From: Arthrobacter sp. 18067
GTDB lineage: Bacteria; Actinomycetota; Actinomycetes; Actinomycetales; Micrococcaceae
Direction of reading: 5' to 3'
Assembly: GCF_902706295.1 (NCBI RefSeq)
Contig: NZ_CACSJJ010000001.1
Span: 310,001 to 374,000 of the forward strand
DNA length: 64,000 nt
Position 1 is the first letter of the stretch. Each line of letters starts with the position of its first letter. This document shows positions 8,609-16,688 of the stretch, piece by piece. Made by a program: the position numbers and the translations under genes. The notes under the pieces were generated by a model. That model ran no database searches, was not told the origin of the DNA, and saw nothing but the letters and a program-made list of their open reading frames with translations.

Positions 8609-9144
8609 TTAGCCGGAGCTTTCGCCCTGTCGACGCTCATACAGCGCAACCACATCCGCCCACGACCACTGAACGTCAATGCCCTGAACCCACCCCTTCG
8701 CACGTGGCTCGGACACCCAGCTGACCGGCACCACGTGCAGCGCCAAAGACATGGTCGCGGCGTCTTCGTCGTCGACCCAGACGAGCGCCAGCCCTACAGT
8801 CTCGGAGTACGTCCAACAGTCCACGTGAGTGGCCCCGGCCGAGCGGAGCGCAGCCGTGTAGGACCCGGTGCTGTCGGCGCGCCGACCCTCAAGATCAAGG
8901 ACACGCCATGGCCCAGCCCAGTACATGCCCGCCGATTGCATCTTGGACGCGAACGCAGCGATCTCTGCGGCGACAACCACCCATCCTTCGCGGCATCCAG
9001 AGTGCCGGCAGGCAACCCGTCGGCCTGCGTCATGAGCCCCCGGCCTTCGAACGGCAGGATTCCGCCAGCCGTCAGCGACGCCGACCCAAAGGCCGAGTCC
9101 CCGTCCCTGTGCAGGTCCATGTCAAAGTCTGGCACCCGACTCAA
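8609..9144 (-). pseudogene. Uncharacterised gene split by a frameshift
   Basis: A TTG start at 9144 has a perfect AGGAGG five bases upstream, overlapping the stop of the MFS gene, so translation should be coupled. The first frame gives about 54 sensible residues (acidic, G/L-rich) and then degenerates into arginine/proline-rich shadow sequence. A second frame takes over near 8980 with V-V-V-A-A-E-I-A-A-F and continues as about 123 good residues to 8609. The switch occurs at a short tandem GGGT/GGTT tract (8974-8985). One extra repeat unit of 4 bases, or a single base, would fuse both parts into a protein of about 178 residues. No family recognised. It is either a real inactivating indel, a phase-variable tract or a sequencing error. 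Confidence 0.6.
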
Positions 9145-9153
9145 GCTGCCCTC

Positions 9154-10518
9154 CTAAACCGCAGGCTTCCGCCACATCACAGCCAGCACCAACACCACGG
9201 CACTGAGCCCCAGCATCACCAGGACCATAATCCCCCAGTTCGCCTGGTTTACCCCCGGTCCGTACAGCACACCGATCAACACAGTAGCGGTGATCGCACC
9301 GAGGTAGCGGCACGTCTGGAAGATTCCGGCCGCCACGCCCCTCTCCTCGGGTCGGGCAGACACGTACAGGCCCTGATTGGACGCCGTGCTCACCACGCCG
9401 TACGGAACGCCCATCAAAGCCGTCAGCACGAACACCAGCGGTGCCCACAAAGTCATGGTCAGGAAGCCGAGCGTCCCCGCCGCGACGGTCAGAATCAGCA
9501 CGCCGGTGATCAAAACGGGACGCACGCCGAACCGCTCAATGAACCGCACCGTCAGTGGCGTCACCACAACCGACAACGCCGCAAGGGGCAGCATGAGCAG
9601 GCCGACCACGCCGGCGTCGTAATGTCCCGCCGCCTGCAGCAACTGCGGGAGGCCGAAGAACGCGAAGTAATAGACGCCGCTGAACACGACGAACAGCAGG
9701 TAGACCAGCAGCAGCGGTCGGTTCCGGCCGAGCAAGCGAAGGTCCATGAACGGCGGCTGGAAGCGCAGCTCACGCCATGCAAAGAGCGCGCCGATTGCGG
9801 TGGCGGCGCCCAGCAGGTACCAACGGTAGCCGGGCATGACGTTGAGCAGGGCCATCATGGCCAACATCAGCGAGGTGACGAAGGCGAGAATGCCGGGGAT
9901 GTCGGAGTCGCGGATCAGCTGGCCAAGCCGGCCGGTCTCGCGCCCGGAATCGACCGGCGCAACCTTGTAGACCACGATCATGGCCAGCAAGGCGATGGGC
10001 ACGTTGATCGCGAACAGCGCCTGCCACCCGACCAGGCTGACCAGCAGCCCACCCACCACGGGTCCAACAGCAGCTGCCGACGTGTTCGCCATCTGGATCC
10101 GGCCCAGCGGCCGCGTGGACGGCAAGTTCGCCAGCCGGCTCAGCTCGGTGACCATCACGACGGCGGACGGGTACGCCGTCGCGGTCCCCACAGCCATGAG
10201 CGCGCGGGCCACGCAGACCAGCGCGAAGTTGGGCAGGAACGGTGCGATCGCACAGGTGACAGCGACCAAGGCCATACCGAACATGAACAAGCGGCGCGGG
10301 CCGAAGCGATCGGCGAGCCGGCCCATCAACGGCTGGCCGGCGGCGGACGCGAGGTAGAACGAGGTGATCACCCACGTGACAGTGGCGACGTCGAGTTCGA
10401 AATGCTCCCTCAGGACCACCAACGCGACGGCGATCATGGACGAGTTCAGCGGATTCAGCGCCGTCCCGAGGCTCAGCGCAGCGATCGCGAGGCCGGGGCG
10501 GGGTTTGTTGGCGGTCAC
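9154..10518 (-). CDS. MFS transporter, DHA2-type drug exporter
   Basis: About 454 residues with some 12-14 membrane helices. Motif A after helix 2 is G-R-L-A-D-R-F-G-P-R-R (about 62-72), and motif C-like G-P-V-V-G-G-L-L appears near helix 5. The family exports drugs or metabolites by proton antiport. The frame is open back to a GTG at 10566, but GTG at 10518 puts the first helix directly after a short basic N-terminus, so I prefer it; the ribosome site is weak in both cases. It diverges from the phnD-type operon. The downstream split gene overlaps its stop codon through its ribosome site. Substrate not inferable. Confidence 0.8.
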   Translation of the reverse strand: MTANKPRPGLAIAALSLGTALNPLNSSMIAVALVVLREHFELDVATVTWVITSFYLASAAGQPLMGRLADRFGPRRLFMFGMALVAVTCAIAPFLPNFALVCVARALMAVGTATAYPSAVVMVTELSRLANLPSTRPLGRIQMANTSAAAVGPVVGGLLVSLVGWQALFAINVPIALLAMIVVYKVAPVDSGRETGRLGQLIRDSDIPGILAFVTSLMLAMMALLNVMPGYRWYLLGAATAIGALFAWRELRFQPPFMDLRLLGRNRPLLLVYLLFVVFSGVYYFAFFGLPQLLQAAGHYDAGVVGLLMLPLAALSVVVTPLTVRFIERFGVRPVLITGVLILTVAAGTLGFLTMTLWAPLVFVLTALMGVPYGVVSTASNQGLYVSARPEERGVAAGIFQTCRYLGAITATVLIGVLYGPGVNQANWGIMVLVMLGLSAVVLVLAVMWRKPAV

Positions 10519-10628
10519 CCAACCCAGTCTGCTCCATTGTTGCCTCGGGTCACGAAACGGGGTCACAGGGCGGACTTTTCATGCGAGCGCAAACAGTTAA
10601 CCTTCCCGCCATTTGAAGTACGGCAGTC

Positions 10629-10667
10629 TCGTAATTCCGATTCAGATACTGCTGGTTTCGTAATTCC
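10629..10667. promoter_or_regulatory. Direct repeat upstream of the phnDCE-type operon
   Basis: TCGTAATTCC occurs at 10629-10638 and again at 10658-10667, a 29-base offset of nearly three helical turns on the same face. It lies 34-72 bases before the binding-protein start. Tandem direct repeats are how PhoB/PhoP-type response regulators bind, but this sequence is not a Pho box I can recognise. Confidence 0.35.
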
Positions 10668-10700
10668 CGTCACCCCCAACACATGACGGAAGGCACCACC

Positions 10701-11600
10701 ATGCACGCTCGTGCAGGCATCATCGCAACTTCGTTCATCGGCCTGTTGGCCATCGGCGCCCTCACTGGCTGCTCCGGCGACGCCAACGCCGCTGGCGCCG
10801 ACAGCAGAAAAACCGAGCTCGTCTTCGCCACTCCCCCAGGCACCGACGACCCCGACGAGCAAGCCATCATGGCCGACCTCGCCACCATGGTGGGTGAAGC
10901 CTCTGGCCGGACCATCACCAACCTCCAGCCGGCCGACTACCTCGGCGTGGTTGAGGCAGTCCGCAACGGCTCGGTGGACGTCGCCGTCCTCAGCCAGTTC
11001 TCCGCGGCCCTCGCCTACAAGACCGACAGCGTGGATCCGCTCCTCGTGTGGCCCGCGAGCACCGAACCCGCAAGCTTCTGCCTGGCCAAGAAAGACAGCG
11101 GCATCCAGTCCCCCGCCGATGTGAAGGGCAAGCAGGTGGCCTTCATCGATCCCGGCTCCACCACGGGCTACTTCATGCCCAAGTCTCTCCTGGCCAAGGC
11201 GGGGCTCACGGACGGCACCGACTACAAGAGCACCTTCGCCGGCTCTCACGACTCCGCCGTCCTGGCCCTCGCCAACGGCAACGTTGATGTCGCCTGCACG
11301 GCCCGCCAGCTGTACCCGACGTTCGTGCAAAAGGGGGTCATCAAGGAGGACGAGATCACCATCATCGCCAAGTCGGACCCCATCCCCGTCGGCATCTCCA
11401 TCGTGGTCCGCAAGGACCTGGACAACGATGCCCGTGAAGCACTCAAGGCCAAACTCCCGGCCCTTATCACCGCCAACGAGAAGATCTCCAAGACGTTCGG
11501 GATCAGCGGCGAACCCGCCAAGGACCCTGAGTTCAGCACGTACGCTCCGCTGGTTGACGTGGCAGAGTCCATCGGCGTGGACCTCCAGGACCTCCGATGA
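10701..11600 (+). CDS. phnD: Phosphonate/phosphite ABC transporter substrate-binding lipoprotein
   Basis: 299 residues. The lipoprotein signal ends in A-L-T-G-C (Cys about 24). The mature part is a PhnD-family binding protein: V-F-A-T-P-P-G, then D-Y-L-G-V-V-E-A-V-R-N-G-x-V-D-V-A, then the conserved F-I-D-P-G-S-T-T-G-Y segment with S/T ligands for the phosphoryl group. It delivers phosphonates, phosphite or related oxyanions to the PhnCE membrane complex. ATG at 10701 is chosen because GGAAGG lies 6-8 bases upstream; an earlier ATG at 10683 lacks a site. It overlaps the ATPase gene by 4 bases (ATGA). No C-P lyase genes are in view, so the exact ligand is open. Confidence 0.85.
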   Translation: MHARAGIIATSFIGLLAIGALTGCSGDANAAGADSRKTELVFATPPGTDDPDEQAIMADLATMVGEASGRTITNLQPADYLGVVEAVRNGSVDVAVLSQFSAALAYKTDSVDPLLVWPASTEPASFCLAKKDSGIQSPADVKGKQVAFIDPGSTTGYFMPKSLLAKAGLTDGTDYKSTFAGSHDSAVLALANGNVDVACTARQLYPTFVQKGVIKEDEITIIAKSDPIPVGISIVVRKDLDNDAREALKAKLPALITANEKISKTFGISGEPAKDPEFSTYAPLVDVAESIGVDLQDLR

Positions 11601-12406
11601 GCCTCTTGTCACCAATGAAAAGCACGACGCCGGCACTCGCCCCGTCGGCGACGCCCACCGTCCGGGCACGCCAGTTGCGGGTCCAGTACGGCGAGCAGGT
11701 TGCCCTGGCCGGGATCGATCTGGACGTCTACCCTGGCGAAGTCGTGGCGCTGCTGGGCCACTCGGGCTCCGGCAAGTCGACGCTGATGAAGACCTTCACC
11801 GGGATCGCCCCCTTTACCGCTGACACGCTGGAGGTAGCCGGCCGCTCAGTAGCACAGCAGAACGCGACCGGTCTGCGCGAACTGCGATCCGACGTCGGCT
11901 ATGTCTTCCAGCACTTTAACTTGGTGCCACGGCTGACAGCACTCACCAACGTGCTGACCGGCGGACTCCACTCGGCCGGGCCTTTGAACGCGCTGGGCAC
12001 GTTCAGCCGCGCGCAGCGGTCCATGGCGCTGGATCTCCTGGACCGTGTAGGCCTTGCGCATAAGGCCAAGCAACCGTGCCGGAGCCTGAGCGGCGGAGAG
12101 CAGCAGCGTGTTGCCATTGCCCGTGCACTCATGCAGCAGCCACGCCTCATCCTGGCCGACGAACCCGTCGCATCCCTGGACCCGCGGCTCGCCGGCAACA
12201 TCCTTGGCCTGCTCCGCGACATCGCCCGCGAGGAACAGATCCCCGTCATCGTGAGCCTGCACGTGGTGGGCCTCGCGCGCCGCTATGCCGACCGCGTCCT
12301 TGGCCTGCACTCCGGTGAGCTCGTTTTCGCCGGCCCCGCCACCACCATCACCGAAAAGGAGGTGCACCAGATTTATGGAACAGACACTGAGCTCCTCGAA
12401 AACTGA
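11597..12406 (+). CDS. phnC: Phosphonate-type ABC transporter ATPase
   Basis: 269 residues. Walker A is G-H-S-G-S-G-K-S-T (about 55-63), the signature is L-S-G-G-E-Q-Q-R (about 161-168), and Walker B is L-I-L-A-D-E-P. The usual switch histidine region reads S-L-H-V-V. PhnC-like spacing and the R-R-Y-A-D-R-V near the C-terminus support the assignment. An N-terminal extension of about 20 residues, rich in Ser/Thr/Pro, precedes the domain. It starts inside the phnD stop (4-base overlap), and phnE begins 32 bases before its end, so the three genes are translationally coupled. It energises uptake at the cytoplasmic membrane. Confidence 0.87.
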   Translation: MSLLSPMKSTTPALAPSATPTVRARQLRVQYGEQVALAGIDLDVYPGEVVALLGHSGSGKSTLMKTFTGIAPFTADTLEVAGRSVAQQNATGLRELRSDVGYVFQHFNLVPRLTALTNVLTGGLHSAGPLNALGTFSRAQRSMALDLLDRVGLAHKAKQPCRSLSGGEQQRVAIARALMQQPRLILADEPVASLDPRLAGNILGLLRDIAREEQIPVIVSLHVVGLARRYADRVLGLHSGELVFAGPATTITEKEVHQIYGTDTELLEN

Positions 12407-13238
12407 AGCCCCCGCAGAAGCGGCCAAAACTATCGACACCACCCTCCCCGAAGCCGACCGACTCCGGCTTTCGCGTCCCTTCGGCCTCCCCACACCACGT
12501 GGCGCTGCGCTCTGGGTGATTGTCGCCGTCGTGCTTGTCTGGGCCGGAATGGGCGCCGGGTTCAACCCGGAGAAGCTGCTCAGCGGCATCCCCAACATGG
12601 GCAACTTCCTGGGCCGCCTCTTCCCTCCGACGTTCGATAAATTCGGCACCATCATCAAGCTCCTCGTCGAGACCTTGCAGATGGCGTTGGTGGGCACTGT
12701 CCTCGGCGCACTGGCGTCGCTGCTGCTGAGCTTCGGCGCGGCCAGCAACATCGCTCCGCGCTGGGTCTACACCTCCTGCCGGGCTGTGCTGAACGTGCTG
12801 CGATCCGTCCCGGAGCTCATCTTTGCCCTGATGTTCGTATCCGCCGTGGGGCTGGGGCCGTTCGCCGGCATTCTCGCGATCGTGCTGGGCTCAGTGGGAT
12901 CCATTGGCAAGGTCTACGCCGAAGCCATGGAATCCGTGCAACCCGGGCCGGTGGAAGCCCTGACTGCCGTCGGCGCCAACAAGCGCCAAATCATCAGCTA
13001 TGCAGTACTCCCCCAAGCGGCGCCGCTGCTGGTCAGCTACACGCTGCTCCTCTTCGAAGGCAACGTCCGCGGCGCCACCATCCTCGGTTTGGTGGGCGCC
13101 GGCGGCATCGGCTTGGAGCTTACTACCGCAATGCGCATGTACGATTACGGACACCTTTGCGCCATCATCATCAGCATCGTCGTGCTGGTCACCATCATCG
13201 ACCGGGTCAGCGCCTTCATCCGCGCCAAGCTCAGCTAG
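12375..13238 (+). CDS. phnE: Phosphonate-type ABC transporter permease
   Basis: 287 residues. A charged N-terminal tail of about 45 residues is followed by six or so membrane helices. The EAA loop typical of importer permeases is E-A-x-x-A-V-G-A-N-K-R-Q (about 194-205). It forms the membrane channel with PhnC and PhnD. ATG at 12375 follows GGAGG, although the spacing of 12 bases is long. The gene overlaps phnC by 32 bases. Operon order here is D-C-E, followed closely by a protein tyrosine phosphatase and tetR instead of C-P lyase genes. Confidence 0.86.
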   Translation: MEQTLSSSKTEAPAEAAKTIDTTLPEADRLRLSRPFGLPTPRGAALWVIVAVVLVWAGMGAGFNPEKLLSGIPNMGNFLGRLFPPTFDKFGTIIKLLVETLQMALVGTVLGALASLLLSFGAASNIAPRWVYTSCRAVLNVLRSVPELIFALMFVSAVGLGPFAGILAIVLGSVGSIGKVYAEAMESVQPGPVEALTAVGANKRQIISYAVLPQAAPLLVSYTLLLFEGNVRGATILGLVGAGGIGLELTTAMRMYDYGHLCAIIISIVVLVTIIDRVSAFIRAKLS

Positions 13239-13248
13239 GAACTCTCTT

Positions 13249-14016
13249 TTGGAAACTCTGGATCTCTCCCCCGTCAACCTGCGCGACCTCGGCGGCCTCC
13301 CCGTTTCCGGTGGCACCACCCGCCCGGGCGTGCTGCTCCGCAGTGACGATGTCTCGGTGATGCCGGCCGCTTTCGCCCAGCAAATGATCGACGACGGCGT
13401 CACTTCAGTCATCGACCTCCGCTCACCTGAGGAAGCACTCTTTACCGGGCGGGGTCCGCTGACCGTTCCGGGCGTGAGCTACCACCATCTCGCGTTGACG
13501 GCTTCGGTGTCATCGCCGGACGACATCAGCCACGAGATGATGACCGCTGCCACTACTCCTGCCCACGTGGGCGCTTGGTACGCCAACCTGCTTGAGACCC
13601 AAGCCCGGCAGCTGGCGCTTGGCGTAGCTCTCGTAGCCATGGCGGATGGCGCAACCGTCTTCCATTGCGCGGCCGGCAAGGATCGTACGGGAGTGTTTGC
13701 CGCCGTCGTGCTGTCCGCCCTCGGCGCTACGCCAGCGACCATTTCCGCCGATTATGCCGTGACGGCCACCCGCCTGCCGCAGCTGTTCCCGCGGCTCCGG
13801 GCGATCATGGGCGGACTCATGCCCGACCGCGTTCTGGATGAGGAAGCCATCAAGGGCATGGGTGCCATGATGGGCGCCCACGCGGAGTCGATGGAGGCGA
13901 TGCAGGCTCTGCTGATTGAGCGGCATGGAAGTGTGCTGGAACCCGTCCGTCGTGCCGGGCTTTCCGACGCCACCATCGCGCAACTCCGTGAGCGCCTGGT
14001 GGTTGAGGATGCCTGA
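13249..14016 (+). CDS. Protein-tyrosine-phosphatase-like (DSP) hydrolase
   Basis: 255 residues of the tyrosine phosphatase family common in actinobacteria (Y_phosphatase3). N-R-D-L-G-G opens the fold, an acidic D-L-R-S region follows near residue 55, and the catalytic P-loop is H-C-A-A-G-K-D-R-T-G (Cys about 140, Arg about 146). It hydrolyses phosphate monoesters through a cysteinyl intermediate. Start is a TTG at 13249 with AGGA about 9 bases upstream, ten bases after the phnE stop. Its 3' end overlaps the tetR start. Tight linkage to a phosphonate-type importer suggests it may dephosphorylate the imported compound or a product of it, but this is inference. Confidence 0.82.
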   Translation: METLDLSPVNLRDLGGLPVSGGTTRPGVLLRSDDVSVMPAAFAQQMIDDGVTSVIDLRSPEEALFTGRGPLTVPGVSYHHLALTASVSSPDDISHEMMTAATTPAHVGAWYANLLETQARQLALGVALVAMADGATVFHCAAGKDRTGVFAAVVLSALGATPATISADYAVTATRLPQLFPRLRAIMGGLMPDRVLDEEAIKGMGAMMGAHAESMEAMQALLIERHGSVLEPVRRAGLSDATIAQLRERLVVEDA

Positions 14017-14626
14017 GACCGCTGTTGTTGCCGATCGGCGGCCGGGCAGGCCGCGCGACACAGCCCTGGAGTCTGCGGTCCTGTCCGCCACGGTGGAGCT
14101 GTTGCTGGAACGGGACACTCGTGACGTGACGGTCTCGGCGATTACCGAGCGCTCAGGCGTGAGCCGTGCTGCACTGTACCGGCGCTGGAGCAGCCGCGAA
14201 GAACTACTCGCTGCAGCCTTGGACAGCGTTCGAGCCAGCATTGGCTTCAAGCGCAGGGACACCACACTGGAGACGATCCTCGCCTCGTATGAGGAAGCGG
14301 CGATCGATGTCGACGGCCGGGTGGGTGCACTGGTGAAGAAGCGCGTGGCCATGGGCCTGGAGAACGATGCACTCCGAGCACTGTCCTGGAACCGGCATGT
14401 GTCCCGGCGTCGCGAACCCATTGCCGCGGAAATTCGCCGCGGAATTTCCGCCGGTGAGCTGGCACCGGACGTTGATATTGAAGCGATGATCGACCTCATC
14501 AACGGGCTGTATTACTACCAGTTCGTGGTGCGTCCGCCGGGTTCCGATGCCGCGTCCATCGCTGAAACGAAGGAACGCGTGCGGAACGCAGTGAAAATGG
14601 TCTGGGATGGTGCGCTACGACGGTAG
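14009..14626 (+). CDS. TetR family transcriptional regulator of the phn-type operon
   Basis: 205 residues. An N-terminal R-R-P-G-R-P-R-D arm is followed by the helix-turn-helix (about 20-65) with V-S-A-I-T-E-R-S-G-V-S-R-A-A-L-Y-R-R-W. R-R-W-x-S-R-E-E-L is typical of the subfamily with TetR_C_11-like ligand domains. ATG at 14009 overlaps the phosphatase stop by 8 bases, so the regulator is the last gene of the transport operon and probably controls it. It converges with the ANTAR gene after 5 bases. The effector is unknown. Confidence 0.85.
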   Translation: MPETAVVADRRPGRPRDTALESAVLSATVELLLERDTRDVTVSAITERSGVSRAALYRRWSSREELLAAALDSVRASIGFKRRDTTLETILASYEEAAIDVDGRVGALVKKRVAMGLENDALRALSWNRHVSRRREPIAAEIRRGISAGELAPDVDIEAMIDLINGLYYYQFVVRPPGSDAASIAETKERVRNAVKMVWDGALRR

Positions 14627-14631
14627 CCGCC

Positions 14632-15369
14632 CTACTCCTCGAAGTGCGTGGTGACCTTCCCCGAAGAAACCGCCGCGATGATCGACTTCGCCAGGTGCCG
14701 CAGCTTGATGTTGCGGTTGCTGGAGGCCGTGCGAAGAATGGTGAAGGCCTCTTCCTGGCTGCATTTGTTCTGCGCCATGATCGCTCCGACAGCGAGGTCG
14801 ATCACGGTGCGCGACTGCATGGCTGCTGCGAGGTCGTTCCGGGCATCGCTGAGCTGCGCAATCTTCAGGGCCAGGCGCAGTGATTTGGAGGCGTGCGATG
14901 CGAAGACTTCGGCACGCTCCACGTCGAACTCGCTGAACGCATTGGTCCGCTCCGAATAGAGGTTCAGGGCCGCGCGGGTATCGCCCTCCACCAGGAGTGG
15001 GACGCTGAGGATGGACCGCAGCCCTTGGTGTGATGCAGCTTCGACATAGTCCGGCCAGCGATGCTCACTCAGGAGGTCCGGCACCAAGACGGGTGTCAGC
15101 TTGTCCATGGCCGTGAGGCACGGACCCTCAAAATCGTTTTGAAGTTCGTCCATCACGCGGGCGCGGTCATCACTGCTGGCCGCAGTAGCGGACTTCTTAC
15201 GGCGCAGAACGGTGATACCGCAGAATACGGTGGCGTCGGGATGTGAGAGGCTCTCGGCTGAGAACGCCGCTAGATCGCTGAGAAAAGCCTCGACGTCTTC
15301 GCTGCCCAGGACTAGATCCAAAAAGTATCCATTCCGGAGAGCTTCTTGCTCAGGGCGGGGGTTGACCAT
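14632..15369 (-). CDS. GAF-ANTAR domain RNA-binding antiterminator
   Basis: 245 residues. A GAF domain (about 20-165) contains L-R-S-I-L-S-V-P-L and A-L-N-L-Y-S. It is followed by a C-terminal ANTAR domain (about 180-235) with S-R-T-V-I-D-L-A-V-G-A-I-M-A-Q, then C-S-Q-E-E-A-F and L-R. ANTAR proteins bind paired hexanucleotide hairpins in mRNA leaders and block termination; GAF domains sense small ligands or redox. ATG at 15369 is preferred over 15438 because AGGA lies 7 bases upstream. The target transcripts cannot be named from this window. Confidence 0.85.
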   Translation of the reverse strand: MVNPRPEQEALRNGYFLDLVLGSEDVEAFLSDLAAFSAESLSHPDATVFCGITVLRRKKSATAASSDDRARVMDELQNDFEGPCLTAMDKLTPVLVPDLLSEHRWPDYVEAASHQGLRSILSVPLLVEGDTRAALNLYSERTNAFSEFDVERAEVFASHASKSLRLALKIAQLSDARNDLAAAMQSRTVIDLAVGAIMAQNKCSQEEAFTILRTASSNRNIKLRHLAKSIIAAVSSGKVTTHFEE

Positions 15370-15643
15370 GCACGTTCCTACTGACTGAAATGCGTCCCCA
15401 GCAGACAGCAAAGGAGCGAAAAGGGCCGCCCTCTGCAAAACGGTCTGGCAATACCTTATCGCCCAACGATCAACGGTACAAAGTGCGGCGCGGAAGGTCT
15501 TGACCTGCGGATACGCAACCCGGGAGGAGCTATTTTGTCAACCCCGACGACGGCTCCGCATCCTGCCCGGCACACGGGCCCTTCGTGCAAAGGATTGCGC
15601 AATGGAGATCTTGACGGCCTCCGCGCAGACCCCTCCGGCAGGG
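15370..15643. other. Intergenic region between the ANTAR and lacI genes
   Basis: 274 bases. It holds the ANTAR promoter on the reverse strand. On the forward strand a strong AGGAG (15525-15529) sits 5 bases before a TTG at 15535, opening an 85-codon frame that runs antisense into the 3' end of lacI and has shadow-like proline/arginine-rich composition. I do not call it a gene. No clear terminator hairpin is seen. Confidence 0.4.
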
Positions 15644-16663
15644 CTAGGAAACAGGAGCCGTCGAGCCCCTCACCACCAGCTCAGTTCCCAGCTCAATCCG
15701 CTGCGGCAACTCCTCGTCACCTTCGAGGTGCCGGAGCAGCGCGCGCATGGCAGTTTCTGCCATCTGGACCACGGGCTGGCGGATGGTGGTGAGGCCAGGT
15801 TCGATCCATTCCGCGGCGGGGATATCGTCAAATCCGATGATGGAGAGGTCCTCCGGGATCCGCAGCCCGGCCGAGCGCGCGGCGCGGTACGCCCCGAGGG
15901 CCTGAGCGTCGTTGCCGGTGAAGATCGCCGTGGGCCGTTCCGGGAGTGCCAGCAGGGCCTCGGTCCCCCGGGCCCCGGACTCTGTGGAGAAGTCGCCTGG
16001 CACCATCAACGAGGAATCAACGTCAAGTCCTGCTCGGCGCAGCGCCGCCACATACCCATCCTCGCGGGCGCCGCTGCACTGAAGATCCTCACGCCCACCG
16101 ATCATGCCGATCCGCGTGTGACCGAGTTTCAACAAGTGCTCGGTGGCCGAGAACGCCCCGTCCCAGTTGGCGGCCCCCACGGTCATGAGGTCCGGCCCCG
16201 GCTGCCCGACTGGGTCGATGAGGATCACGGGAATGCCGAGGGACTTGATGCGCTGGATCTGCTTGGAGTCCAGTTCGTAGACGGCGAGCAATACGCCGTC
16301 GGACTTTCGCTCCGCAAGGTTCGCCAGCCAGGGCCGGATGCGCGAGCCATCCAGCGACAGGCTGCTGACCACCGTGCCGTAACCGGCTTCCTGCGCCACG
16401 CGCTCCACGCCTTCGATGATTTCGCAGGCCCATTCCGAGCCCATGCCAGGGAACACCAGGTCAATGAGCCCGGCTTTCTTGCTGCGCTTGGCCGGCCGGC
16501 GGGCGTAGTCGCGCTTGGCGATGATCTCTTCCACCTTCGCCCGAGTGGCTGCGGCGACGTGGGCATGGCCGTTGAGGACCTTGGAAACCGTAGGCACGGA
16601 CACTCCGGCCTCGCGCGCGATCTCGCTGATCGTAGCCCGCCCCGAGTCCTGCTTGGTCACCAT
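15644..16663 (-). CDS. LacI family transcriptional regulator
   Basis: 339 residues. The N-terminal LacI helix-turn-helix reads A-T-I-S-E-I-A-R-E-A-G-V-S-V-P-T-V-S-K-V (about 8-27), and the hinge ends in R-P-A-K-R. The periplasmic-binding-protein-like sugar domain shows I-D-P-V-G, S-A-T-E-H-L and I-G-F-D-D-I-P motifs. ATG at 16663 follows GAGGTGGGG. It is the last gene of a four-gene reverse operon (oxidoreductase, DUF6807, cupin, lacI) and faces a divergent GH3 glycosidase. It is most likely the local sugar-responsive repressor acting on the dyads at 19566-19698. Confidence 0.88.
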   Translation of the reverse strand: MVTKQDSGRATISEIAREAGVSVPTVSKVLNGHAHVAAATRAKVEEIIAKRDYARRPAKRSKKAGLIDLVFPGMGSEWACEIIEGVERVAQEAGYGTVVSSLSLDGSRIRPWLANLAERKSDGVLLAVYELDSKQIQRIKSLGIPVILIDPVGQPGPDLMTVGAANWDGAFSATEHLLKLGHTRIGMIGGREDLQCSGAREDGYVAALRRAGLDVDSSLMVPGDFSTESGARGTEALLALPERPTAIFTGNDAQALGAYRAARSAGLRIPEDLSIIGFDDIPAAEWIEPGLTTIRQPVVQMAETAMRALLRHLEGDEELPQRIELGTELVVRGSTAPVS

Positions 16664-16688
16664 AGGTCCCCACCTCTCAAGCCGGGAA

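Noticed and set aside
8908..10686. Long forward open frame of about 590 codons
   Set aside because: It lies antisense to the MFS transporter gene; the product is His/Arg/Gln-rich shadow sequence with no domain, while the reverse frame has clear transporter motifs.
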